55,850 nt of DNA. Source: Streptomyces triticirhizae (GTDB lineage Bacteria > Actinomycetota > Actinomycetes > Streptomycetales > Streptomycetaceae). The notes beneath the pieces were generated by a model, which worked only from the letters and a program-made list of their open reading frames with translations, did no database searches and had not been told where the DNA came from. The stretch spans positions 1 to 55,850 of the forward strand of contig NZ_RFFJ01000012.1 of assembly GCF_003696235.1 (NCBI RefSeq), in the 5' to 3' direction. This document shows, piece after piece, positions 33,331 to 42,132 of this stretch (position 1 is the first letter of the stretch; every line of letters begins with the position of its first letter). The position numbers and the translations under genes are program-made.

Positions 33331-34128
33331 TCAGTCGAAGACCACCGTCACCGGTGCGTGGTCGGACCAGCGCTCGGCGTGGCTGGCGGCTCGCTCGACC
33401 TGGGCTTTCAGGCAACGCTCGGCCAGCCCGGGCGTCGCCATCTGGTAGTCGATCCGCCAGCCGGCGTCGTTGTCGAACGCACGGCCCCGGTAGGACCACC
33501 AGGTGTAGGGGCCGTCCTGGTCCGGGTGCAGCGCGCGCACCACATCCGTGTAGCCGCCCTCCTCCCCCAACACCCGGGAGAGCCAGGCCCGTTCCTCGGG
33601 AAGGAAACCGGAGTTCCCCCGGTTGGCACGCCAGTTCTTCAGGTCGGCCTCCCGGTGCGCGATGTTCCAGTCGCCGCAGATGAGGGCCTCCCTACCGCCG
33701 CCGGCCGCCGTCGTGCGCAGCTTCACCAGGTAGGGGAGGAAGGCCTCCATGAAGCGCTCCTTCTCGTCCTGGCGCGGAGTCCCCACCTCGCCGGAGGGCA
33801 GATAGAGACTGGCCACGGTGGTCCCCGGCAGGTCCACCTCCAGATAGCGCCCCGCGTCCTCGAACTCGGGTGCCCCGAAGCCCACCCGCACCGCGTCGGG
33901 CTCGCGCCGGGTCAGCACCGCGACACCGGCCCGGCCCCGGGCCGCCGCCGGGGCGTAGAAGGCGTGCCAACCGGCCGGCCGCCGCACCTCCTCGGCGAGT
34001 TGGGCCTCCTCCGCCCTGACCTCCTGGAGGCACACCACATCGGCGGCGCACCCGGCCAGCCACTCCAGGTACCCCTTCTTGGCGGCCGCCCGAAGGCCGT
34101 TGACGTTGACGCTTGTCACGGTGAGCAC
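33331..34128 (-). CDS. xth: Exodeoxyribonuclease III (AP endonuclease)
   Basis: 265 residues. Removes 3' blocks and cuts at abasic sites in base-excision repair. Family motifs: SVNVNGLRAAAKKGYLEWL, VVCLQEVRAEE, ICGDWNIAHREADLKNW, WRIDYQMATPGLA and the terminal SDHAPVTVVFD with catalytic Asp-His. GTG 34128 fits the usual start (V-x-x-V-T-S-V-N-V-N-G); the open frame upstream has no ribosome site. Convergent with the small gene, separated by a hairpin. Confidence 0.95.
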   Translation of the reverse strand: MLTVTSVNVNGLRAAAKKGYLEWLAGCAADVVCLQEVRAEEAQLAEEVRRPAGWHAFYAPAAARGRAGVAVLTRREPDAVRVGFGAPEFEDAGRYLEVDLPGTTVASLYLPSGEVGTPRQDEKERFMEAFLPYLVKLRTTAAGGGREALICGDWNIAHREADLKNWRANRGNSGFLPEERAWLSRVLGEEGGYTDVVRALHPDQDGPYTWWSYRGRAFDNDAGWRIDYQMATPGLAERCLKAQVERAASHAERWSDHAPVTVVFD

Positions 34129-34300
34129 GGATCTCTCGCTTTCTGTGCCCGAGCTGTCGTGTGCCCGAGGAAACCTGCCCGAGCACCGCCCGGGCCGGGG
34201 CACCGTAACAAACGTTCACGCTGGTCACGTAGGACGATCTTGCGTCCCAAGGCCCGGCACCCCCTCCGTGGGCACCGCCGGGTCGAACGTCACCGTCGGG

Positions 34301-34984
34301 TCAGCCACAGGTGTCGAGCAACTCCGCGAGAGTGTCCCGCTCGGCTTCGGTGACCGTCAGCTCGTAGTGATGCTTGACGGCCGTCCAGGCCCGACCGTAG
34401 ACGCAGTGGAACGCCTCGGCCTCGGGAAGCCAGGTGTCAGGGCCCTGGTCGCCCTTCTCTCGGTTGCTGCGCGCGGTGACCGCCAGCAGCTGCGGGCGGG
34501 TGAGGTCGTTGGCGAACACCTCCCGTTCGTCGTCGTTCCATTCGTCAGCACCCGAGCGCCAGGCGTTGGCCAGGGGGACCATGTGGTCGATGTCCACCTC
34601 GCCGGCCTCGGTGACCGTCACGTTGTCGTAGGGGCTGAGCCAGGTGCCGGACGTGGGCTGGCAGTCGTCGCCGACCCGCACCTCCTCGCCGTCCCGCTGT
34701 AGCACCTGCTGGCGGACGGTGCAGCCGCTCTCGGTGTTCCAGTGAGGGAAGCGGTCGCGGGAGTAACCCTCCATGGAGGCGGGCTCGGCCACGGTGAGCG
34801 CGGCCAGCTGCTCCCGGGCCGAGTCCGCGTCCGGCAGGCCGGGCAGCTCCAGGGGGGCCTCGGACGGAAGGACCTCCGCGTCGTCGTGCGGCTCGGGCTC
34901 CGCCCCCAGACCGCATCCGGCCGTCAGGGCCAGCGGAACCACGGCCAGCGCCGCCACCCTTGTCGCCCACGATCGCCGTACCAT
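34301..34984 (-). CDS. Secreted HNH nuclease lipoprotein (DUF1524/GmrSD-type)
   Basis: 227 residues. Lipoprotein signal with lipobox LTAGC. The nuclease core has DIDHMVPLANAWRSGADEW, FANDL, SNREKGDQGPDTWLP and a C-terminal CVYGRAWTAVKHHYELTV. Cysteine pairs (SGCTVR, DDCQP) suggest oxidative folding outside. The D-x-H...N...K-G-D pattern is the HNH/DUF1524 active site. Probably an extracellular DNase for nutrient scavenging or competition. Confidence 0.9.
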   Translation of the reverse strand: MVRRSWATRVAALAVVPLALTAGCGLGAEPEPHDDAEVLPSEAPLELPGLPDADSAREQLAALTVAEPASMEGYSRDRFPHWNTESGCTVRQQVLQRDGEEVRVGDDCQPTSGTWLSPYDNVTVTEAGEVDIDHMVPLANAWRSGADEWNDDEREVFANDLTRPQLLAVTARSNREKGDQGPDTWLPEAEAFHCVYGRAWTAVKHHYELTVTEAERDTLAELLDTCG

Positions 34985-35077
34985 GCCCCACGCCTCCCAG
35001 CCGTCGCCCCCGGGGAGCCTTCCCCGCCTGTGGCAAGGTACCGCCCCCGGCCGAACGGGCAGGTGGTGGAGTGGTGT

Positions 35078-36433
35078 TCAGACCGGCTCGCGATCGATCT
35101 CGGGGGCGTGTTCGCCGGTCACGCGCCTCCCCAGCGGAGGTGTTCCGCGCCCCGGCGCCATCCGGCGATCGCGGCCGGCGAGGCGGCGATACCCCAGCGC
35201 CGCGACCGCGACGACCGCCGGCCACAGCAGGTAGGGACCGGTCATCAGGGCCAGGGCGAGCACCGCGACCAGCGACACCAGCGCCGACCACCAGCCCGCG
35301 CTCCGCCGTGGCAGCAGGCGGAGGGCCGCCGCCACACCGACGGCGTACACCGTCACAAACATGCCGGTGGTCATCAACACCAGGGGCTTCGGGCCGATGC
35401 CGACGCCCAGCACGACTCCGAGCAGGAGGAGCGCCAGCGTCGCGACCACCGCGAGGCTTCGGCGCGGCACCTCGCCCGCCGCCCCGCCCCGGCTCAGCGC
35501 GGCTGGCAGCGCTCCGTCCCTCGCGAGTGCCGCACCCAGATTGGCCGCGCTGGCGAGGTAGGTGTTGACGACTCCGAAGGTCAGCAGCAGGGCCGCCAAC
35601 GCGGCCAGCGTCTGGGCCGGTCCTCCCAGGCCGCGCGCCATCAGGTCGCCCAGTGGGGCGTCGGACCGGGCGGCGCCCGCGCCGAGTACCGTCACCACCG
35701 CGAAGGCCACGGACAGATACAGCAGGCCGACGATCAGCACGGCGGCGGCCGCCGCCCGGGGCAGGTCCCGCGACGGGTGTCGGAACTCCCCGGCGAGATG
35801 GGTGATCGCCTCCCAGCCGGCGAAGCTCCACACCAGCAGCGTGGCCGCCGAACCGACGGCCGCCCACCCGTGGGGCGCGAACGGTTGGAGGTTCTCCCAG
35901 CGCACGTCGGGGAGGGAGAGCAGCACGGAGCAGAGCAACAACACAGCCAGCAGCGCGGCGAGCACCAGCTGGAGTCGGCCGGTGAGCCGCAGCCCCACGG
36001 TGTTGGCCGCGACCACGGCCACCATCAGGACCACGGCGGCTCCTGCGGAGTGCGCGGCCCCACCGTTCAACGCGGCCGACCCGTAGTCCCCGAAGAAGAG
36101 CGCGGCGGCCGTGGCTCCGGGCGGTATCGCGAAGAAGAAGCACCAGCCGACCACGACCGCGGCGCGTTCGCCGAAGGCGATCCTGGCGTAGGTGGAGACG
36201 CCGCCCGCGTCCGGATGCCGGGCGCCGAGGGCCGCGAAGGCGCCGGCCAACGGCGCGGAGAGCAGCACCAGCGCGAGCCAGGCCAGCAGCGAGGCGGGGC
36301 CAGCGGCCTCGGCCGCCAGCGCGGGCAGGGCGATGACTCCGGTGCCCAGGACGGCGCCCACATAGAGGGCCGTCCCCTGGAGGACCCCCAACCGGCCCCC
36401 GGACGCCCTGACTTCGCTCGATTCTTCCGTCAT
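35078..36433 (-). CDS. APC superfamily amino acid permease/exporter
   Basis: 451 residues with about 12 membrane helices. The first helix GTALYVGAVLGTGVIALPAL is the APC substrate-binding G-x-G-x-G-I/V region; FAGWEAITHLAGEFRHPSRD is the conserved loop. The overall form resembles YjeH-type amino acid exporters. Divergent from a GlxA-type regulator with only a 70-base shared region, so it is likely its target. Confidence 0.88.
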   Translation of the reverse strand: MTEESSEVRASGGRLGVLQGTALYVGAVLGTGVIALPALAAEAAGPASLLAWLALVLLSAPLAGAFAALGARHPDAGGVSTYARIAFGERAAVVVGWCFFFAIPPGATAAALFFGDYGSAALNGGAAHSAGAAVVLMVAVVAANTVGLRLTGRLQLVLAALLAVLLLCSVLLSLPDVRWENLQPFAPHGWAAVGSAATLLVWSFAGWEAITHLAGEFRHPSRDLPRAAAAAVLIVGLLYLSVAFAVVTVLGAGAARSDAPLGDLMARGLGGPAQTLAALAALLLTFGVVNTYLASAANLGAALARDGALPAALSRGGAAGEVPRRSLAVVATLALLLLGVVLGVGIGPKPLVLMTTGMFVTVYAVGVAAALRLLPRRSAGWWSALVSLVAVLALALMTGPYLLWPAVVAVAALGYRRLAGRDRRMAPGRGTPPLGRRVTGEHAPEIDREPV

Positions 36434-36503
36434 GGCCCAAGCCTTCGCCGCCGGATCGCTCCGGGCCAGTGGCAGAAACGGCGGAGGGCGCTAAATTCCT
36501 GCC

Positions 36504-37754
36504 ATGACCTCCCTCACCACGCACGGAGCGTCCGGGGCCCCCTCGGGCCTCCCGGGCGGCGCCACGCCGACGGCCGCCCGTCCCCCCGGTCCGGGGACGA
36601 CCGGGCCTGCGGGGCGCCGCCATGTGGTCGCGCTGGCCGTCACCGACCGCACGCCGGACTTCGAACTGGCCGTCCCCTGCGAGGTCTTCGGGCTGGACCG
36701 CAGCGATCTCGTCGACCCCTGGTACGAACTGCTGCTCTGCGCCGGCGAACCCGGTGAGCTGCGGACCGCGAGCGGCCTGATCGTCCCCACGACGCACGGC
36801 CTCGAAGCGCTCCCCGAGGCCGACACCGTCGTCGTGGCCGCCTGCGCGCGAAGCCGTCAGCTGGTCCCGCCCCCGGAGCTGGTCGCCGCCGTGCGCGAGG
36901 CGCACCGGCGGGGGCGCCGGGTGGTCTCCCTCTGCGCCGGCGCGTACGTCCTCGCGGAGGCCGGACTCCTGGACGGGATCAGGGCCACCACGCACTGGAT
37001 GAACGCCACCGACTTCGCCCATCGCTACCCGGCCGTGGACTTCGACCCCGAGCCGCTCTACATCGACAACGGCGCCATCCTGACCTCCGCCGGCACCGGC
37101 TCCGTGATCGACCTCTGCCTGCATCTGGTGCGGCGCGACCACGGCGCCGCCGTCGCCAACGAGGTGGCCCGGCGGATGGTGGTTCCTCCGCACCGCGAGG
37201 GCGGCCAGACCCAGTTCGCCAAGCCGCTGGCCCGGCCCTCCGGCCGAGCCGGAGGCGGCGGCGGACTCGCCACCACCCTGGACTGGGCCAGGGCGCGGCT
37301 GGACCGGCCGCTGACCGTGCGCCAGCTGGCCCGGGTGGCGGGGCTGAGCGAGCGCACGTTCGCGCGGCGCTTCCGTGACACGCTGGGGATCACCCCGCTG
37401 CGCTGGCTGGTGCAGGAACGGGTGCGGCTGGCCCAGGAGTTGCTGGAGACGACGGACGAGCCGGTGGAGGCCGTCGCGCACCGAGCGGGCTTCGGCACGG
37501 CGGCCAACCTGAGGCACCACTTCCGCCGCATCACCACCGTCTCGCCCGCCACCTACCGCCACGTCTTCCGCCATCGGGCCGCCGACCCCCTCAGTGACCG
37601 GCACCGACGCCCACACGCGCCGGATGCGCACCCACCATCCCCGACAACCGCGGGCGACCTCACCCGCCCAACGGCGCACCAGCCCCACCGCATGACCCCT
37701 CTCCCCCCACACGCCGCGACTCCTCTCGGTAGGTCATCGATTGACGCTGAGTAG
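36504..37754 (+). CDS. GlxA-type regulator (DJ-1/PfpI domain plus AraC HTH)
   Basis: 416 residues. A DJ-1/PfpI-like sensor at about 38-210 has VVSLCAGAYVLAEAGLLDG with the nucleophile-elbow Cys and HWMNATDFAHRYP. AraC-type double HTH at about 250-355: RPLTVRQLARVAGLSERTFA, FRDTLGITPLRWLVQERV, LLETTDEPVEAVAHRAGFG. Proline/histidine-rich tails at both ends. ATG 36504 is inferred from the divergent promoter gap; a later GTG near 36625 would remove only the disordered leader. Confidence 0.92.
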   Translation: MTSLTTHGASGAPSGLPGGATPTAARPPGPGTTGPAGRRHVVALAVTDRTPDFELAVPCEVFGLDRSDLVDPWYELLLCAGEPGELRTASGLIVPTTHGLEALPEADTVVVAACARSRQLVPPPELVAAVREAHRRGRRVVSLCAGAYVLAEAGLLDGIRATTHWMNATDFAHRYPAVDFDPEPLYIDNGAILTSAGTGSVIDLCLHLVRRDHGAAVANEVARRMVVPPHREGGQTQFAKPLARPSGRAGGGGGLATTLDWARARLDRPLTVRQLARVAGLSERTFARRFRDTLGITPLRWLVQERVRLAQELLETTDEPVEAVAHRAGFGTAANLRHHFRRITTVSPATYRHVFRHRAADPLSDRHRRPHAPDAHPPSPTTAGDLTRPTAHQPHRMTPLPPHAATPLGRSSIDAE

Positions 37755-37875
37755 CAAACCACACCCCACTGACAATCATCGACCACGCTGCGTGATGAGA
37801 CGGTTGCGCTGAACGGCCCACCCGGCTGGCGTGGTGCGGAGGACCCGAGAACGCTGGCCCGGGAGGAGGTGCGCC

Positions 37876-39921
37876 GTGGTCAGCGAGACGGACCAGCTCG
37901 CGCTGGTGGCACTCGACTCCGCCCCCGCCAGCGACTCGTCGGTGGTCGGCGGAAAGGCCGCCCACCTGGCCAGAGCCCTGGCGGCGGGGCTGCCGGTGCT
38001 GCCCGGCTTCGCGCTGGTTCCGACCGACCACGCGCCAAGAGGCGCGCTCAGCGGCGCGCGACATATCAGGCGCGCCCAGGAAGCACTCAACGCGCCGGCG
38101 CTCGTGGTGCGTTCGTCGGCCCGGGATGAGGACTCCACCGACTCCTCGATGGCGGGGCGGTTCGTCTCCGTGCTCGACGTACGGGGCTGGGCGTCCTTTG
38201 TCGAGGCGGTGGGCCAGGTGTTGCGTTCGTCCGCTGCGGATGCCGAGTTCATGGCCGTTCTCGTGCAGCCCATGCTGCGTTCCGAGGTCGGCGGTGTGCT
38301 CTTCGGAGCCGACCCGGTGTCCGGGCGGCCCGACCGCGTCGTGGTCAGCGCGGTGCCCGGCGGCCCCGAGCGGCTCGTGGACGGCTCGCGCCAGGGCGTG
38401 CGGTACCAACTGACCCGGCGCGGACGGGTCGTCGAGCGCCGAGCGGCCGAGGAGGACGAGGAGCCGCCGCTCGACGGCCGGCGACTGCGCCGGCTCGCGC
38501 GGCTGGCCCGCGACACGGAGCGAGCGTTCGGCCGTCCACAGGATGTGGAGTTCGCGTTCGACGGAGACGACCGGCTCTGGCTCCTCCAGGCGCGCCCGAT
38601 CACGGCGATGTCGGCCCGGGCCGCGCCCAGGGCCCGACTGTTGGGCCCCGGGCCGGTGGCAGAAACCTTCCCCCGGGTGCTCCAACCGTTGGAGGAGGAC
38701 CTCTGGGTCGAGCCCATGGCTCAGGGACTAAGCCTGGCACTGGACATCACCGGGGCTGCCTCGCGACGGGCGCTGCGCGACTGTCCCACGGTGCTGACCG
38801 TGCGCGGACGCGCGGTCGCCGACCTGAGGTTGCTCGGCACGGTGGGGTCGAGCCATCCATGGCTCCAGTTTCTGAACCCGCTCCCCGGGGCAAGACGAGC
38901 ACTGGCGGCCTGGCGCACAGGAAGGCTGCGTACGGCGCTTCCGCTGTTGGCACTGGACCTGATGGCCGACATCGACCGCGAGTTGGCCGGTCTCCCCGAA
39001 CCCGGAAAGCTCCTCACCGGCCAGTTGATGAACACTCTCTACTGGACGCGCAGCGTCCTGGTATCCCTCCACGCCCAGGAGTCCCTGGCGGGTGCGCTGC
39101 TGGACGGAAGGACCGGCGACGAGGGCGGTCGGCGAAGGGGGGCGACGGCCACCGGGGAGGCCCTGGCGCTGCTGGCCGAACGCCGCGCGCGTCAACCGAC
39201 AGAGGCATCCGACGTCGACCGCCTGATCAGGGAGAATCCGGTGCTGTTGGCCCTCTCGCCGCCCGCGCTGAGCACGAAGCCGACCCTGCCCGAGGTGACC
39301 GGACTGAGCGCGGCACCGCGCGGAGTGGGCGCGCTGCCGCCCAGGGAGGGCCTGCGGTTGCGCATCCGTTGGGTGCAGGAGTTGCAGGCGCGGGTGGTGC
39401 GGGAGTGCGCGGCGCGTTGGGCGGCGGCCGGTATGGAGAACGCGCTGGGGCGCGCGGCCGTGCTCCGCTGGCCCGAACTGGTCGCCGCGCTCGACGCGGG
39501 CGGCCCGCCGGCGGAGACCGCGGACCGCCAACCGCGCCCCTGGTCACCGGAGTTGCCCTCCGCCTTCCGGCTCTCCGCCGACGGCGAGCCGGTGCCGGAA
39601 CGGCCGGCGGCGGGCTCGGCGGAGGGCCTGAGCGGCCAGGGCGCCAGCGGCGGCTTCGGAACCGGGGTGTCCTGGGACGGGACCGGCGAACGCCCAGCGA
39701 GGGCGATCCTGGTGGTCCGCACCCTGGCCCCCGATCTCGCGCCCCGCCTGCCGGGGCTGTGCGGCCTGGTCGCGGAGACCGGGAGCGTACTGTCCCACCT
39801 CGCCGTGCTGGCCCGGGAGTACCGCGTGCCCGCCGCGGTGGGCGTCCCCGATGCGGTGGAACGTTTTCCGCCGGGGACCGAGCTTTCGGTCGATGGCACC
39901 ACCGGAACGGTGAGGGCATGA
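37876..39921 (+). CDS. PEP-synthase-like dikinase (ATP-grasp plus swivelling His domain)
   Basis: 681 residues. An N-terminal PEP/pyruvate-binding ATP-grasp domain shows VVGGKAAHLARALAAGLPVL, VVRSSARDEDSTDSSMAG and LWLLQARPIT. The C-terminal mobile domain shows LVAETGSVLSHLAVLAREYR with the phospho-accepting His in S-H. Between them, about 250 residues have no clear match; too short for PpsA/PPDK and unlike the PEP-binding barrel. The layout recalls rifampin phosphotransferase and PEP-group antibiotic kinases, which move phosphate from ATP to a bound small molecule. GTG 37876 has GGGAGGAGG upstream. Its stop overlaps the membrane-protein start (ATGA). Confidence 0.85.
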   Translation: MVSETDQLALVALDSAPASDSSVVGGKAAHLARALAAGLPVLPGFALVPTDHAPRGALSGARHIRRAQEALNAPALVVRSSARDEDSTDSSMAGRFVSVLDVRGWASFVEAVGQVLRSSAADAEFMAVLVQPMLRSEVGGVLFGADPVSGRPDRVVVSAVPGGPERLVDGSRQGVRYQLTRRGRVVERRAAEEDEEPPLDGRRLRRLARLARDTERAFGRPQDVEFAFDGDDRLWLLQARPITAMSARAAPRARLLGPGPVAETFPRVLQPLEEDLWVEPMAQGLSLALDITGAASRRALRDCPTVLTVRGRAVADLRLLGTVGSSHPWLQFLNPLPGARRALAAWRTGRLRTALPLLALDLMADIDRELAGLPEPGKLLTGQLMNTLYWTRSVLVSLHAQESLAGALLDGRTGDEGGRRRGATATGEALALLAERRARQPTEASDVDRLIRENPVLLALSPPALSTKPTLPEVTGLSAAPRGVGALPPREGLRLRIRWVQELQARVVRECAARWAAAGMENALGRAAVLRWPELVAALDAGGPPAETADRQPRPWSPELPSAFRLSADGEPVPERPAAGSAEGLSGQGASGGFGTGVSWDGTGERPARAILVVRTLAPDLAPRLPGLCGLVAETGSVLSHLAVLAREYRVPAAVGVPDAVERFPPGTELSVDGTTGTVRA

Positions 39922-40838
39922 GGCCACTGCGTTATGCCGGTTATCTGCTCGGTGGGCTCGCTGCCGGAGGAGCGGCCGTCTATCTGGTGGTCTACCTCTA
40001 CCGCTGGGAGTGGCAACGCGCCCTGCTGTGCGGGGTCTTGCTGCTGGTGATCGAGACGTTTCTGGTGGGGACCGTGTTGCTGGCCCGCATGGGCAGGCTT
40101 GATCGACGACTGACCGAGTCGGATGCCCGCGCGGAGACCGTGCTGCGGCGGCTGGAACAGTCCCGCACGGAGGGCCGGACGCGGTTCAGATGGCTGGACG
40201 GTGGCGACGGCGACCGGCTGACGGTCTTTGTTCCGGTGCTGATGGCGACCGGTGCGGCGCTCTCCGGCCTGGCCCTCATCGTTCAGAAAGTGGCCTCGGC
40301 CAGTGCACGCCCCAGCGCGGAACGACGGCTGGCCGGCCGACTGGCACGGCTGACGGCACCACCGGGCGGGGTGCGGGGGCACGGGCCCTGGCTCGCCGAG
40401 GAACCCGTGGCGCGGCCGCCCGGGCCACGGCGACGCCTCCTTGTGACAGCGGGACTGGTAACCGCGGTTCTGGGGGCGATCCTCCTGGTCAACCTGATCT
40501 CGGACGCCACCCAGACCCGGCGGTCAACCGCCCCTCCGTCGGCCGCGACCTCGGTGGTCTTCGAGATCGAGGTGCGGAACAACGAGGACCCGCTGGCGTC
40601 CGCACAGGCGGCCGACGCCCTCTGGGAAACCTGCCGCCGGGCCACCTCCGCCCCTCGACAGGACGGCCTGCTCGGCCGGCTCGACCGCGACGTCTTCGTC
40701 GGCGTGCTGCGCCCCGCGATCTCGGAACACGATCTGCGCCGCCTGCGCGGCTGCCTTGTCGACGCCCGAACGGACCGCGCGGTGGCCAGGGTGTTGGGCG
40801 AGGGACAACTCGGCCAGAGCGACTCCGACGGACGGTGA
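39918..40838 (+). CDS. Four-helix membrane protein coupled to the dikinase
   Basis: 306 residues from ATG 39918, overlapping the dikinase stop. Hydrophobic segments at about 7-27, 36-57, 103-124 and 173-193. There is a charged cytoplasmic stretch after the second (RRLTESDARAETVLRRLEQ, coiled-coil-like). The extracytoplasmic C-terminus has VVFEIEVRNNEDPLASAQAA, two cysteines (ETCRR, RGCL) and an ordered-looking domain. Not a family I can name. Tight coupling implies it works with the dikinase, for example to present or export its product. Confidence 0.72.
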   Translation: MRPLRYAGYLLGGLAAGGAAVYLVVYLYRWEWQRALLCGVLLLVIETFLVGTVLLARMGRLDRRLTESDARAETVLRRLEQSRTEGRTRFRWLDGGDGDRLTVFVPVLMATGAALSGLALIVQKVASASARPSAERRLAGRLARLTAPPGGVRGHGPWLAEEPVARPPGPRRRLLVTAGLVTAVLGAILLVNLISDATQTRRSTAPPSAATSVVFEIEVRNNEDPLASAQAADALWETCRRATSAPRQDGLLGRLDRDVFVGVLRPAISEHDLRRLRGCLVDARTDRAVARVLGEGQLGQSDSDGR

Positions 40839-41135
40839 ATTCACCCCTGCGTCGGGAGAGAAACCTGGGGAGAACGTGACGTCGCCCTCTTTCTCGGATC
40901 ACATGCCCCGGGCGTTCTGCGGAGAGCCGACGATCACCGCTGAAGGCCCATCGATCACGCTCTGACCTGGACTGTTGGACAGCGACGCCATTCCGTGGTG
41001 GGCTTCCCGGAACTCGCGCTCCGAATGTCGCGAACGATCTCGCCGGAACGATCTCCCGGATCGCCCGATGACTTCGGAACGCTCCCCGTCCCCCTGTGAT
41101 CTTTCCGCTCTCCTGGAATTCCAGAACTCTCTCCC
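40839..41135. other. Intergenic region before phosphatase gene
   Basis: About 297 bases with lower GC than neighbours, including a direct repeat GAACGATCTC (near 41032 and 41046). No gene or clear promoter seen. Confidence 0.35.
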
Positions 41136-41924
41136 ATGAACCTGCGCTTTCCTGGCTCATTCCGCCCCCCGTCGCTTCCCCCCGGCGACGATCTCGCGAC
41201 GAACACCCCCGAGGGAACGACCACTCCCGAGGGAACACCCCTCGCCGTGTCGACACCCGAGGCGGTCCGGCGATCGCCGCTGCGCCTGACGGTGCGGATA
41301 CTGGGCATGGTGGCGCTGGGTTACCTGACCCTGTGGCTGGCCTCCGTGCTCGGCATGTTGGGCGCGCACGCCTGGGCGGGCCAACATCACGCGGGCGGCG
41401 AGAGGGTCGCGGGCATCAACAACTTCCTGGCCGTCGACGACCGGCTCTGGCGGGGCTCGGCTCCCCGTGAGGAGGGCTACGCGGAGCTGGCGGACCAGGG
41501 CGTGCACACCGTGGTGGACCTGCGGGCGGAGGACCTCTCCGAGGAGGAGCTGGCCCTTCCGCACGAGGCCGGCCTCGCGGTGGAACGGCTTCCCATCCGG
41601 GACGGCCAGACGCCCACCGACGAACAGGTGGAACGCTTTCTGAGCATCGTGGAGGATTCCTCGGGACCGGTGTATGTGCACTGCGGTGCGGGAGTCGGCC
41701 GGACCGGCTCGTTGACCTCCGCCTATCTGGTGCACACCGGGCAGGCCTCCTCGCGGGAGGCCGTGGTGCGGACGCTCGCCGTGGGGCCGCCGTCCATCGA
41801 GCAGGTCTACTACATCCTGACCTCGGGCGACCTGGACGCCGATCAGCCGCCGACGGCCGTCGAGGGCATCAGCCGCCTGCTCGACGCACCGCGCCGCATC
41901 AACGCCTCGCTGTCGATCTTCTGA
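41136..41924 (+). CDS. Membrane-anchored dual-specificity/tyrosine phosphatase
   Basis: 262 residues. A disordered N-terminus with two near-identical PEGT steps is followed by one membrane helix at about 54-75, then a DSP-like domain. WRGSAPREEGYAEL and VVDLRAEDLSEEE come first, then the P-loop VHCGAGVGRTGS (C-x5-R), with general-acid Asp likely in IRDGQTP. Dephosphorylates proteins or phosphoinositides at the membrane. ATG 41136 lacks a ribosome site; GTG near 41248 (V-S-T-P) is an alternative that keeps the helix. Confidence 0.87.
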   Translation: MNLRFPGSFRPPSLPPGDDLATNTPEGTTTPEGTPLAVSTPEAVRRSPLRLTVRILGMVALGYLTLWLASVLGMLGAHAWAGQHHAGGERVAGINNFLAVDDRLWRGSAPREEGYAELADQGVHTVVDLRAEDLSEEELALPHEAGLAVERLPIRDGQTPTDEQVERFLSIVEDSSGPVYVHCGAGVGRTGSLTSAYLVHTGQASSREAVVRTLAVGPPSIEQVYYILTSGDLDADQPPTAVEGISRLLDAPRRINASLSIF

Positions 41925-42024
41925 GCCGCCCCGCCCCTCTCGTGCTCCCGCTCGCCGGCCCCAGATCGCAGTTTCGATAACTCAGGGTAGCCAAGTGCCG
42001 GATCTCTGTGGCACACTACTACGC

Positions 42025-42132
42025 GTGGTGACGAAAGAGCACGGAGCGTCCCTCCCAAGCGGCCATGGGAAGGACGCGCTGTCGCTCACCGTGAGGGTTC
42101 ACGGACCAGCCCCGGGTCGGGGTCGGCTGTGA
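42025..42132 (+). CDS. Short leaderless-looking reading frame, possible 5' gene remnant
   Basis: GTG GTG at 42025/42028 opens 35 codons (VTKEHGASLPSGHGKDALSL... ) before TGA. A -10-like TACTAC lies just upstream, so a leaderless transcript could start at the GTG. The first about 20 residues look protein-like and the rest is antisense to the acetyltransferase end. May be the start of a gene whose remainder was lost; may also be chance. Confidence 0.25.
   Translation: MVTKEHGASLPSGHGKDALSLTVRVHGPAPGRGRL

Noticed and set aside
37876..39921. Calling the dikinase a PEP synthase or rifampin phosphotransferase
   Set aside because: The PEP-binding barrel and a recognisable rifamycin-binding domain are not evident and the length differs; only the ATP-grasp and His domains are supported.
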